Of a stretch of 64,000 nt of DNA, positions 6,999 to 15,222 are shown one piece after another. The stretch spans positions 1,700,001 to 1,764,000 of the forward strand of contig NZ_CP129968.2 of assembly GCF_030503875.2 (NCBI RefSeq), written 5' to 3'. The notes below the pieces were generated by a model. The model saw nothing but the letters and a program-made list of their open reading frames with translations. It ran no database searches and had not been told where the DNA came from. The translations under genes were made by a program, and so were the position numbers. How positions within the stretch are numbered: the stretch's first letter is position 1; the number at the start of each line of letters is the position of its first letter. This stretch comes from Marivirga arenosa (GTDB taxonomy: Bacteria; Bacteroidota; Bacteroidia; Cytophagales; Cyclobacteriaceae).

Positions 6999-7222
6999 GC
7001 TTACCAACATTTGCTAAAAATGAATTTGCTTAATGCTTCTAGCAAAGTCAACAGTTATATCGCCACAAAGCCAAACTGATAATTTCATTTAGATTTAGGT
7101 CAAGCACTCAGGAAGGTTTTCTTCTTTTTTCTTTCAATAATTGTTGATTTAGTTTGGCTTCGCTACTTTAGTATTCCATCAGCGAAGTGTAGCAAACACA
7201 TTTTAGCTTCGCGTTCAATAAG
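6999..7222. repeat. Cassette-junction palindrome H, last of the array
   Basis: From GCTTACCAAC (6999-7008), overlapping the end of the toxin gene, to GTTCAATAAG (7213-7222). Arms GCTAAAAATGAATTTGCT (7013-7030) pair with AGCAAACACATTTTAGC (7191-7207). Inner stem AGCCAAACT (7069-7077) / AGTTTGGCT (7151-7159) is perfect. After 7222 the pattern stops and the next gene is on the opposite strand, so this is the array's right edge within the window. Confidence 0.7.
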
Positions 7223-7248
7223 TGTAAAGTCAGAATTATATCAATGAC

Positions 7249-7284
7249 CCTCAAGCGTTTTAAAAGCTTGAGGGTTTTATTTTA
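7249..7284. terminator. Hairpin terminator between the array and the amylase gene
   Basis: CCCTCAAGC (7249-7257) pairs with GCTTGAGGG (7266-7274). The + strand side is followed by TTTTATTTTA. It sits 8 bases past the stop of the - strand amylase gene. The T-run favours + direction termination, at the right border of the array, with the - strand gene possibly sharing it. Confidence 0.6.
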
Positions 7285-8952
7285 CATTCCTTCTAAAAGC
7301 AATAATCGGCTGTCTTCTTTAAATTTTATTCTTCCATCTATTACAGTTGATTTTTCAGATGTATAATGGTTACGGACTTCTTGTCCCTCTTTAAAAATTG
7401 CAGGGGCTTCAATGTCTTTAATATTTTCTTCCATCACCACATAAACAGCATCATCGTAATTTTCATTTTCAAGTGTTCTAACAAAACTGTAAGGATTATC
7501 TGAAATTTTTTGATGTATTCCTGCTCCTACAGAAGGATGATTATTTCTAAATGTGCCTAATTTTTGCCAATGCTTATGGATATCTTGAATACTGTAGCCT
7601 TCTCTTTTGGAATCAGCTCCCAATTCACCCCAATTCATGAATGATCTTAATTTGGCATCTCCATCAGCTTTAGCATTAAGGTAACGAGCAGTTTCATCTC
7701 CATAATAAATTTGAGATGCTCCAGGGGTTAATAATAAGTAATTAGCAGTATTATATACCTCTTTTCTCTCTGCATCGTAAGGGCTGCCATCATCATGCGA
7801 TGAAAGATAATTTAAAACTGATTTATTTTTCAATTCACCTTGATTTAGGATTTCAGAATATTTGGAGAATATTTCATCAGGCTGCTTTTCTTTCAGTTCC
7901 CATTTTAAAGAGAAGTTGATCATGCTATGAAAACCTTCATCGAAGAAATTAATAGCAGTATCTCCATCATAAGTAAATTCTAAGCCATCATAAATTGAGT
8001 AATTATAGATTTCCCCTACCATATAGAAATCCAAATCATCTAATTTCTCTTCAGGGTTATCTTCTTTCCATTTTCTTAAAGCCTTTAGCGCTTCAGCATA
8101 TAATTCTCCCCAAATTCCTGCTTCAGTATGTTTTACTGTATCTACTCTAAAGCCATCTACACCAAACTCTCTAATGTAGTCCGTTATCCATTTAATCAAA
8201 TAATATTTCGGTGCTCTTGGATAGCCGGTTCTTTCGAAAAATTCATCTAATTCTGCTAACTCTTTATCTAATCTGCCTTCCTCTTCCCATTTATCTAATA
8301 AATGCTGAGGTAATTCAACTTCCTCTTCAGATTCAGTTAAAATATCAGGTAGGTTGTCAACCAATGTACATTTCACTGTACTTTCCCAGTCCTGATAAGT
8401 ACAATTTGGACCAGTTCTTACCCAGCCTTTCCATAATGGATCTTGATCGGTGACGGATCCGGTATGGTTCATCACTACATCTAATAAAATTCTAATATCA
8501 TGCTCATGAGCAGTTTTTACTAATTCTGCTAAATCATTCATGGTGCCAAAATTTGGATCTAGTGTGGTCCAATCTTTTGTCCAATAACCATGGAAACCAT
8601 AGCTTTTCCCCGTTCCTTCATCTACAGCACCATGAATTTGTTCCACCATAGGGTTGACCCAGATTGCATTTACACCCAAGTCATTAAAATACCCCTCTTT
8701 AATTTTTTGTGAAATTCCTTTTATATCTCCGCCCATAAAACTTCTCAAAGGAGCCCCATCTTGCTTTCTTCCGAAATTCATATCGTTAGTAGAATCTGCA
8801 TTATTAAAGCGGTCAGCTAATAAAAAATAGACCGTTGCGTTCTCCCACATGAAAGGAGCTGTTGATTCCTGAGTTTTTGCATTGGTATCTGATTCAGGAG
8901 TTGAACAGGATGTGAAAATTGCGATAAGGATAAATAAGTAAATGTTTTTCAT
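7282..8952 (-). CDS. GH13 alpha-amylase family lipoprotein
   Basis: The 556-residue protein begins with a lipoprotein signal, the lipobox FTSC placing the lipidated Cys at residue 16. The catalytic (beta/alpha)8 barrel spans about 35-480. Conserved GH13 regions are DVVMNH (158-163), GFRVDTVKH with nucleophile D271, VGEIYN with acid/base E314, and SSHDD with the transition-state Asp at about 387. An insert rich in Glu (about 205-245) precedes strand 4. It should hydrolyse alpha-1,4-glucans at the cell surface or in the periplasm, as SusG-like or neopullulanase-like enzymes do. No susC/D pair is adjacent, so it is not in a recognisable polysaccharide utilisation locus here. Confidence 0.9.
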   Translation of the reverse strand: MKNIYLFILIAIFTSCSTPESDTNAKTQESTAPFMWENATVYFLLADRFNNADSTNDMNFGRKQDGAPLRSFMGGDIKGISQKIKEGYFNDLGVNAIWVNPMVEQIHGAVDEGTGKSYGFHGYWTKDWTTLDPNFGTMNDLAELVKTAHEHDIRILLDVVMNHTGSVTDQDPLWKGWVRTGPNCTYQDWESTVKCTLVDNLPDILTESEEEVELPQHLLDKWEEEGRLDKELAELDEFFERTGYPRAPKYYLIKWITDYIREFGVDGFRVDTVKHTEAGIWGELYAEALKALRKWKEDNPEEKLDDLDFYMVGEIYNYSIYDGLEFTYDGDTAINFFDEGFHSMINFSLKWELKEKQPDEIFSKYSEILNQGELKNKSVLNYLSSHDDGSPYDAERKEVYNTANYLLLTPGASQIYYGDETARYLNAKADGDAKLRSFMNWGELGADSKREGYSIQDIHKHWQKLGTFRNNHPSVGAGIHQKISDNPYSFVRTLENENYDDAVYVVMEENIKDIEAPAIFKEGQEVRNHYTSEKSTVIDGRIKFKEDSRLLLLEGM

Positions 8953-8974
8953 TTCGAATTTTCAATTGGTATAG

Positions 8975-9012
8975 AATAAAAAAGGGTAGCAATTTTTTTG
9001 CTACCCTTAAAT
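8975..9012 (-). terminator. Hairpin terminator of bioB
   Basis: AAGGGTAGCAA (8982-8992) pairs perfectly with TTGCTACCCTT (8998-9008). Read on the - strand it follows the bioB stop by about 20 bases and is trailed by TTTTATTC. Confidence 0.75.
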
Positions 9013-9031
9013 ATAAAATAAATTCTTTTGA

Positions 9032-10036
9032 TTAACTCACACCGGGAATTTGCTGAAACTCAACAGCAGGTTCTCCATTTTTAAATGCTTTTCTAGGCTT
9101 TAGATTTAAAGTCTGGAATAATTCAGCATCCTCATTTACCTCAGGGTTTGGAGTGGTTAATAATTTGTCTCCCGCAAATATTGAATTAGCTCCTGCCATA
9201 AAGCATAAAGCTTGCTCCTCTTGGTTCATTCTCACCCTACCCGCAGAAAGTCTAACCATTGCTTTTGGCATAGTAATTCTGGCTGTCGCAATCATTCTTA
9301 CCATTTCCCAAACTGAAACTCTAGGCTGCTTTTCTAATGGAGTACCTTCTACCGGTACTAAGGCATTCACAGGCACTGATTCCGGGTGTTCTTCCATGGT
9401 TGCTAAAGTATGAATCATCCCAATTCTATCTTTATGCTGCTCGCCTAGTCCAATAATACCTCCTGAGCAAACTGAGATTTTTGCTTTTCTCACATTGTCA
9501 ATAGTATCTAATCTATCATCATAAGTTCTAGTGCTGATGATGTCATCATAATGCTCTTCAGAGGTATCCAGATTATGGTTATAAGCGTAAAGCCCAGCCT
9601 CTTTTAATTTCTGAGCCTGTGATTCGGTAAGCATACCAAGGGTACAGCACACTTCCATATCCAACTCATTTATGCCTTTCACCATATCTAACACTCTATC
9701 GAAATCTCGATTGTCTCTTACCTCTCTCCATGCAGCCCCCATGCAGAATCGTGTACTGCCATTTTCTTTAGCAATTCTAGCACTTTCTAATACTTGTTCT
9801 GTAGGTAATAACTTATGTACTTTAACATAAGTGTGATAACGTGCTGCTTGTGGGCAATAGGCACAATCCTCAGGACAACCACCAGTTTTTACACTCAATA
9901 ATGTACAAACTTGAACTTCTGAAGGGTCATTAAACTCTCTATGTACAGTAGCTGCTTGATAGATCAGTTCTAAAATGGGTTGATTATATATTTTTTCTAT
10001 TTCTTCTTTCGTCCAGTCGTTCCTAATCTCTGTCAT
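9032..10036 (-). CDS. bioB: Biotin synthase BioB
   Basis: A 334-residue radical-SAM enzyme that inserts sulfur into dethiobiotin to make biotin. The radical-SAM cluster motif CxxxCxxC is at C54, C58 and C61 ([12 protein letters not shown]). The ligands for the [2Fe-2S] sulfur donor are C98 ([10 protein letters not shown]), the C130/C131 position ([10 protein letters not shown]), C190 (ISVCSGG) and an Arg in [10 protein letters not shown] (about 262-270). Length and order match the family. It is a single-gene unit here, with no other bio genes next to it; a terminator lies downstream. Confidence 0.97.
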   Translation of the reverse strand: MTEIRNDWTKEEIEKIYNQPILELIYQAATVHREFNDPSEVQVCTLLSVKTGGCPEDCAYCPQAARYHTYVKVHKLLPTEQVLESARIAKENGSTRFCMGAAWREVRDNRDFDRVLDMVKGINELDMEVCCTLGMLTESQAQKLKEAGLYAYNHNLDTSEEHYDDIISTRTYDDRLDTIDNVRKAKISVCSGGIIGLGEQHKDRIGMIHTLATMEEHPESVPVNALVPVEGTPLEKQPRVSVWEMVRMIATARITMPKAMVRLSAGRVRMNQEEQALCFMAGANSIFAGDKLLTTPNPEVNEDAELFQTLNLKPRKAFKNGEPAVEFQQIPGVS

Positions 10037-10098
10037 ATTAGTTTTTTTAAATTAAATCAGCCTACCTGATACTTATTTTATGTAAAAAAAGGAGCAAT

Positions 10099-11850
10099 TT
10101 ATTTGATTTCCAAATCAAACGGCATTCTTGTTTGCAATCCTTTATTTTCCATCACATATTCTAATTCATCAATATATTGTGCCATTTCACCATAGGTGTA
10201 TTTTTTATGGAGTAACTTTGCTGAAGTTCCCATTTCTTCTAAAAGTTGCTGGAAAAATGGTTTTTTCTCTGGGTAATAAACTTTCATATAATCCCCTTCT
10301 TCTAAACCAGCAGATTGAGCAGCAATATTTACGGCTTCATCAAAGCCGCCTAAAACGTCTACCAAACCGTTGTCCTTTGCTTCAATACCTGACCAAACAC
10401 GTCCTGAAGCAACAGCCAAAAGGTCATCAATTTCCATATTTCTTCCTTCAGCTGCTTTTGATGTAAAATCTTCATAACCTCTTTCCACCATGTTTTGAAT
10501 GATTTGCTTTTCTGCATCATTCAAGCTTCTACTAATTGTATATAAATCTGAATATTGCCCAGTACTTACTCTGTCAAAGGTGATTCCTAATTTGGTATCC
10601 ATAAATTTAGATAAGTCAGGTATAATTGAAAATATACCTATAGAACCGGTAATAGTATTGGGTTGAGCCACTATGGTATCACAAGCCATTGCCATATAAT
10701 ATCCTCCTGAAGCCGCCACACTTGACATTGAAGCAATAATAGGCTTAACTTTCTTAGCCATTTTTACTTCTCTCCACATTACATCAGATGCTAAAGCGCT
10801 ACCACCTGGGCTATTAATTCTTAATACGATTGCTTTAATTTTATCATCTAATCTCGCCTTTCTAATTTCTTTAGCAATTACGTCAGAACCAATAGATCCT
10901 TCTCCGCCTTTACCTGAAACTATATTACCTTCTGCTACAATTACTGCTATTCTGTTGGAGTTATATTTATCAGCCACAAATGATTTACTGTATTTTTTCG
11001 CTGAGATAACTGGAATACTAGCACTCTCTTCTAATCCTGCTATTTCTCTCATTCTGTCTAAAACTTCGTCATAGTAACCTAATTTTGTTACTAACTTATA
11101 ATTTAAAGCGTCCTCAGTGGTTCTTACTTTGTATTCATCAGAAATCGCTCTTAATTCAGTGGCATCAATACCTCTAGCCTCAGCAATATTTTTAATGAAT
11201 ACACCGTAAACAGAATTTAATAATTCACTGATCTGCTTTTTACTAGCCTCACTCATATCCTTTCTTATGAAAGGTTCAACCGCACTTTTAAATGTTCCTA
11301 CTCTGAAGATTTGAGGCTCAATGTTTAGTTTTTCAAAAGTACCTTTAAAGAAAGTTACTTCAGAAACTAATCCATTCATTTCCAACATACCTGCAGGATT
11401 CAAAATAATATCATCCGCTACAGATGCCACATAATAACCTGTTTCAGAGAATACTTCCGAATAAGCCAAAATAGGTTTGCCTGATTCTTTAAAGTCAATC
11501 AAAGCATTTCTGATTTCTTCTACCTGTGCAAAACCCGCCATTACAGAAGGAGCATCTAAATAGATTCCTTTTATTTTATCATCGGTTTTAGCATGTTCTA
11601 TTGATTCCAAAATATCTTGCAAACTAATAGGAGATGGTTCATTTGCTAGGGTTTGACTTAATTCAGCAAATGGGTCATCAGAAGTCATTTCAACTATTGG
11701 TCTATTCAGATTCAATTCTAGGAATGAATTCTCAGATACCTTTATTTCATTGTCTTGAGAGGCTATTCCTGCAAACAAAAAGAAAAAGCCAAAAAAGAAT
11801 ACTGCAAGTGCTAATAGGCTAGCAAAGAAAATTTTAAAGAAACTTTTCAT
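10099..11850 (-). CDS. sppA: Signal peptide peptidase SppA, 67 kDa type
   Basis: A 583-residue inner-membrane serine protease that degrades cleaved signal peptides. An N-terminal anchor lies at residues 5-30. Two tandem SppA/ClpP-like domains follow. The general-base Lys is K188 in GTFKSAVEPF of the first domain and the nucleophile is S381 in SSVAASGGYYMAM of the second, the split dyad known from the E. coli enzyme. INSPGGSALASD (about 346-356) is the substrate-binding loop. The gene lies 62 bases upstream of bioB on the same strand but is functionally unrelated. Confidence 0.93.
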   Translation of the reverse strand: MKSFFKIFFASLLALAVFFFGFFFLFAGIASQDNEIKVSENSFLELNLNRPIVEMTSDDPFAELSQTLANEPSPISLQDILESIEHAKTDDKIKGIYLDAPSVMAGFAQVEEIRNALIDFKESGKPILAYSEVFSETGYYVASVADDIILNPAGMLEMNGLVSEVTFFKGTFEKLNIEPQIFRVGTFKSAVEPFIRKDMSEASKKQISELLNSVYGVFIKNIAEARGIDATELRAISDEYKVRTTEDALNYKLVTKLGYYDEVLDRMREIAGLEESASIPVISAKKYSKSFVADKYNSNRIAVIVAEGNIVSGKGGEGSIGSDVIAKEIRKARLDDKIKAIVLRINSPGGSALASDVMWREVKMAKKVKPIIASMSSVAASGGYYMAMACDTIVAQPNTITGSIGIFSIIPDLSKFMDTKLGITFDRVSTGQYSDLYTISRSLNDAEKQIIQNMVERGYEDFTSKAAEGRNMEIDDLLAVASGRVWSGIEAKDNGLVDVLGGFDEAVNIAAQSAGLEEGDYMKVYYPEKKPFFQQLLEEMGTSAKLLHKKYTYGEMAQYIDELEYVMENKGLQTRMPFDLEIK

Positions 11851-11983
11851 ATAAAATAATAAAGATTGATAATCGATTAAATTTTTCTACAATACTATTT
11901 GAATTAATATTGCAACGAATTACAAATTAGGAACAAACTAAAGTAATTTAAAAGAATAATTCTATTGATGGCTTAACTAAATT

Positions 11984-12469
11984 ATGGAAGGGATATACTT
12001 ATTACTTGGAAGCAATCTTGGGGATAGACCAAAAGTTTTGTCTAATGCAGTAGAATTATTAGAGAAAAATGGTGTAAAGGTTACTAAAAAGTCTTCTATT
12101 TATGAAACAGCAGCATGGGGTAAAACCGATCAGCAAGCTTTTCTAAATCAAGTCATTCAAATAGCAACAGATCTAGAACCCAAAATCCTTCTTAGATTAA
12201 TTCTTAGGCTAGAGATTGAATTAGGGAGAGTTAGAAAAGAAAAATGGGGAGAAAGACTTATTGATATTGATATACTGTATTACAATGATTTGATTCTAGA
12301 GGAATCTGAAATTAAAATCCCTCATCCAGGAATACCAGACAGAAAATTCACCTTAATACCTTTATATGAAATCTGTCCACAAGAAATACATCCTACTCTA
12401 AAGAAATCTCAAACTAAACTAATGCGAGATTGTAAAGATGATTTGGAAGTATCCTTATATAAGGATTAA
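11984..12469 (+). CDS. folK: 6-hydroxymethyl-7,8-dihydropterin pyrophosphokinase FolK
   Basis: A 161-residue HPPK that transfers pyrophosphate from ATP to 6-hydroxymethyl-dihydropterin in folate synthesis. Motifs: LLGSNLGDR (7-15), YETAAWG (about 41-47), and the nucleotide/Mg site EKWGERLIDIDILYY (about 86-100) with the two catalytic Asp residues, then IPHPGIPDRKF. Length is typical for a monofunctional enzyme. Transcribed divergently from sppA across a 133-base AT-rich gap. Confidence 0.94.
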   Translation: MEGIYLLLGSNLGDRPKVLSNAVELLEKNGVKVTKKSSIYETAAWGKTDQQAFLNQVIQIATDLEPKILLRLILRLEIELGRVRKEKWGERLIDIDILYYNDLILEESEIKIPHPGIPDRKFTLIPLYEICPQEIHPTLKKSQTKLMRDCKDDLEVSLYKD

Positions 12470-12540
12470 AGTTTTGTGAATTCTAAAATTTTATTTAGAT
12501 TATCCTGTATAAATTAAATAAACCAAAATAATAGTTTACC

Positions 12541-12750
12541 ATGAAATCAATTAAATTATTGTTATGTATTGGCATAATGTCATTCCTTTTCGCTTGTGGA
12601 AGTTCTGAATCAAATTCAAAAGAAGATGAAAAAGCAGTGATGCAACAAGAAGAAAAAATTGCTACTGAAGTTGAAGAGTCATCAGAAGAAGTAAAAAAGG
12701 AAGCAGAAGAAACAGAGAAAGAAGTTGATAAATTATTAGAAGATATATAA
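12541..12750 (+). CDS. Small acidic lipoprotein
   Basis: A 69-residue precursor with a lipoprotein signal (lipobox LFAC, Cys at 19). The mature part of about 50 residues is almost all Ser, Glu and Lys and probably forms a single helix (EEVKKEAEETEKEVDKLL). No family is recognised. The next gene, also exported and highly charged, starts 11 bases after its stop, so they are probably one transcript. Confidence 0.65.
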   Translation: MKSIKLLLCIGIMSFLFACGSSESNSKEDEKAVMQQEEKIATEVEESSEEVKKEAEETEKEVDKLLEDI

Positions 12751-12761
12751 AATTAAAAACC

Positions 12762-13430
12762 ATGAAAACTAAGTTAAGATTATCAGCAATTTGTTTCGGT
12801 CTTGTTTTATTTCTGTTCAGTTCTCAAAATCTATTGGCTCAGGGTAATTCTGGAAAAGGAAAAGAAAAATCCAAAGAGAAAAAAGAAATGGCTAAGGAAA
12901 AAACTTCTAAGGAAATTAGTGAGGAGGTAGAAAAGGAACTTGAAAGCCAAGATCAGATGGATGAAGAGCATGAAGAAATGCATAAATCCGACAAGCATAT
13001 GGATGGTAAGCCGCTGCCAAGAGGGAAAAATAAGGATAGTGCATTTCATGGTCATAAAGGTAAAATGCATGGGAAAATGAAGGGAGAGATGAAAGCTGAT
13101 GAATTCGGACATATGAGATCAGCGGAAGCCAAAGAAAAAATGTTGCATACTCATGAAAATATGATGGCTGCACAAGCCGCAATTAAAAGATCCGATGAGA
13201 AAATTGCTGCCGCAAAAGAAAGGTTAATGAAAGCTGAGAAAGAAGGGAAATATTCCGATGAAGAAATTGAAGAGAAGAAAAATAAAATAAGAATGGCTGA
13301 AGAAAAAGTGGCTGAAGCTAAGGAAAAACTAAAAGCTAAGCACAATACCATTCATGATAAAATGCAAAAAACTAAAAAACCTGAGAAAGAAGAATTAAAA
13401 GAGGCAGAAGAAGTTGAAGTAGAATACTAA
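12762..13430 (+). CDS. Exported, highly charged low-complexity protein
   Basis: A 222-residue protein with a signal peptide to about residue 27 (SSQNLLAQ). The mature part is low complexity: Lys/Glu-rich helical arms at about 30-70 and 125-222, and a His/Met/Lys-rich middle (HEEMHKSDKHMDG, KGKMHGKMKGEMKADEF). The His and Met content could bind metal, but no defined site is seen. The C-terminal half reads as a coiled coil (AEKEGKYSDEEIEEKKNKI). Co-transcribed with the preceding lipoprotein; a strong terminator follows at 13453. Confidence 0.65.
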   Translation: MKTKLRLSAICFGLVLFLFSSQNLLAQGNSGKGKEKSKEKKEMAKEKTSKEISEEVEKELESQDQMDEEHEEMHKSDKHMDGKPLPRGKNKDSAFHGHKGKMHGKMKGEMKADEFGHMRSAEAKEKMLHTHENMMAAQAAIKRSDEKIAAAKERLMKAEKEGKYSDEEIEEKKNKIRMAEEKVAEAKEKLKAKHNTIHDKMQKTKKPEKEELKEAEEVEVEY

Positions 13431-13452
13431 ATATCAGTAAGAATATTTTAGT

Positions 13453-13490
13453 AGGACTAATAGGATTTAATTATTAGTCCTATTTTTTTT
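13453..13490 (+). terminator. Rho-independent terminator
   Basis: AGGACTAATA (13453-13462) pairs perfectly with TATTAGTCCT (13472-13481), followed by ATTTTTTTT. It ends the two-gene unit of exported charged proteins. Confidence 0.85.
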
Positions 13491-13623
13491 GAATTGCAAT
13501 GGGTAATTAGGGTATAAAGAATTGAATACTAAGCTCGGATAGTTCAAAATATTAAAACGTCTTACTCACTTTAGGGTTTTAAATTTGAAATAGTAAATCT
13601 TGCATCCATTAGATTAAAGAATA

Positions 13624-14097
13624 TCAAAACTTCAATTCAATCCCTAATCCTGTAGTAGTGATTGCTAAATTTAGTTCTGTTCGACTACTTTTTTCTCCTA
13701 TAAGTTTGCGCCCATTATACAATTCGATGGCTTCATCTGCTTTTCTATTAGCTTTTTTCTTTATTGGAACTGCAATAGCGATTAAGCTGACACCTGTGAT
13801 AAGTAATGGGATAGTAATCTCAGGACTTTGATCAATAACGGATGGGAAGAAACTTCCAGCACCGATTGCCGCGATGATTTCTGAGGTGAATGCTAATCTT
13901 CGAGATGCTTTCATTCTTTTATGAGCAGCTTCATAAGGCTTCATCTTCTTTAAAACTTGCCTTTCAGATACTTCTTCACCTAGAATATAATAACGATTAA
14001 GAACAAGATTTCCTTTACGTTCTATTAAAGGAGAATCATTTTGACTAAATCCCACACTCGAGCTTATAAGCAAAATTAGAAGGAGAAGTTTGTACAT
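13624..14097 (-). CDS. Exported/membrane protein of unknown function
   Basis: A 157-residue protein with a signal peptide to about residue 18 (SSSVGFSQ). A basic region (KRMKASRRLAF, about 60-70) precedes two hydrophobic segments (about 70-88 and 94-112). The C-terminus ends in Phe (NLAITTTGLGIELKF), a pattern seen in small outer-membrane strands. I know of similar Bacteroidota proteins without assigned function. It is separated from the aminotransferase by 42 bases on the same strand. Confidence 0.6.
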   Translation of the reverse strand: MYKLLLLILLISSSVGFSQNDSPLIERKGNLVLNRYYILGEEVSERQVLKKMKPYEAAHKRMKASRRLAFTSEIIAAIGAGSFFPSVIDQSPEITIPLLITGVSLIAIAVPIKKKANRKADEAIELYNGRKLIGEKSSRTELNLAITTTGLGIELKF

Positions 14098-14139
14098 TGG
14101 TTGATATATTTACGGTTCAACCAAATATATAAAAAAAGT

Positions 14140-15222
14140 TTATAGCCTGAAAGCTTCAATCAAGTCTACCAACATTTCCATCTGTTCTTTCGAATGTGTT
14201 GGAAAGTTAGCAATTCTTACTTGTTCATTTTTATAAGGACCATAACCTGTTCCGATATGCATTTTTTTATTTTTCAAATACTCTATAAGCTGTTTACTTT
14301 CAAAATCAGTTTTCACCACTTTTACAGTTTTAGACCTATGAAGATCATTTTCAACAAAAGGATGCATTTGTGGGTGTGATTCTATTACTTGATTGAGAAT
14401 AGCTGATTTATAATCTATTTCTCTTCTTATTGGTAAAATCCCTTTCTCAAGCATATCTTTTGCCACTTTTGATAAGGTATAAATGCCTAATATATTAGGA
14501 GTTTCTGCAGTTTGATATACTTTTGCTTTCTCAACCATATCGGGTAACCTATGATACGATCCGATAACATTGCCTTTCTCAACCATATTGTTAGCCTTTT
14601 CAAGACATCTATTATTTACAATCCAAATCCCTAATCCTGCAGGCAAACCGAAAGCTTTTTGTACAGAAAAGTATAATGTATCAATATTTTTAAAATTGAT
14701 TGGAATAACTGGAACTCCAGATACACCATCAATGGCAATTAATTTATCAGGATATTTTTCTCTTAATGCATTTATGGTTTCTAAAGGAAAACTAGCTCCC
14801 GTTGAAGATTCATTTAGGCAAATTGTTATAATTTCTGCTGAATCAGGAACATCAATTGCATCAAATGCTGGAACTGTACCTTCTTCAACAATAAGCTCAT
14901 GAGCTTTCCTTCCCAATTGAGTTGATATTTTAGCAAATCGCTGTGAGAAAGCTCCCATACTAATGTGGTAACTTTCTTCTTCCACACAATTTTCAATTAT
15001 GCGCTCCCAAGCTTCATTTGCGGAAGAAGTAATCAGGATATGATAGTCGTCAGGAATGTCCATTAACTCTCTTAAGTTTTGTTGACATTCTTTATAAATA
15101 TCTTTAAACCATTGTCCTCTATGCGAGGTACTGCATACTCCAGTTTTTATGGCTTTTTTGATATGCTCTTCAGCTGTAAAGTATAATGCAGTAGGGCCTG
15201 GGGTAAAATATAATTCAAACAT
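14140..15222 (-). CDS. Class V PLP-dependent aminotransferase (SerC/AGT-like)
   Basis: A 360-residue fold-type I enzyme. FTPGPTAL at the N-terminus and STSHRGQWF (31-39) are phosphoserine/alanine-glyoxylate aminotransferase features. D165 in AIDGVSG should contact the PLP pyridine nitrogen, and K189 in YFSVQKAFGLPAG should form the internal aldimine. The exact substrate cannot be read from sequence; it departs from typical Bacteroidota SerC, so I leave the symbol empty. Its start overlaps the 3' end of the MFS transporter gene by 8 bases, implying translational coupling and possibly a shared substrate. Confidence 0.8.
   Translation of the reverse strand: MFELYFTPGPTALYFTAEEHIKKAIKTGVCSTSHRGQWFKDIYKECQQNLRELMDIPDDYHILITSSANEAWERIIENCVEEESYHISMGAFSQRFAKISTQLGRKAHELIVEEGTVPAFDAIDVPDSAEIITICLNESSTGASFPLETINALREKYPDKLIAIDGVSGVPVIPINFKNIDTLYFSVQKAFGLPAGLGIWIVNNRCLEKANNMVEKGNVIGSYHRLPDMVEKAKVYQTAETPNILGIYTLSKVAKDMLEKGILPIRREIDYKSAILNQVIESHPQMHPFVENDLHRSKTVKVVKTDFESKQLIEYLKNKKMHIGTGYGPYKNEQVRIANFPTHSKEQMEMLVDLIEAFRL

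Noticed and set aside
1..7222. Insertion sequence or transposon
   Set aside because: No transposase or integrase frame is present. The inverted repeats differ from junction to junction and lie between genes rather than around one mobile gene.
12831..13351. Long open frames on the - strand opposite the charged protein gene
   Set aside because: They arise from the Lys/Glu-rich codon composition of the + strand gene and have no start context or family resemblance.
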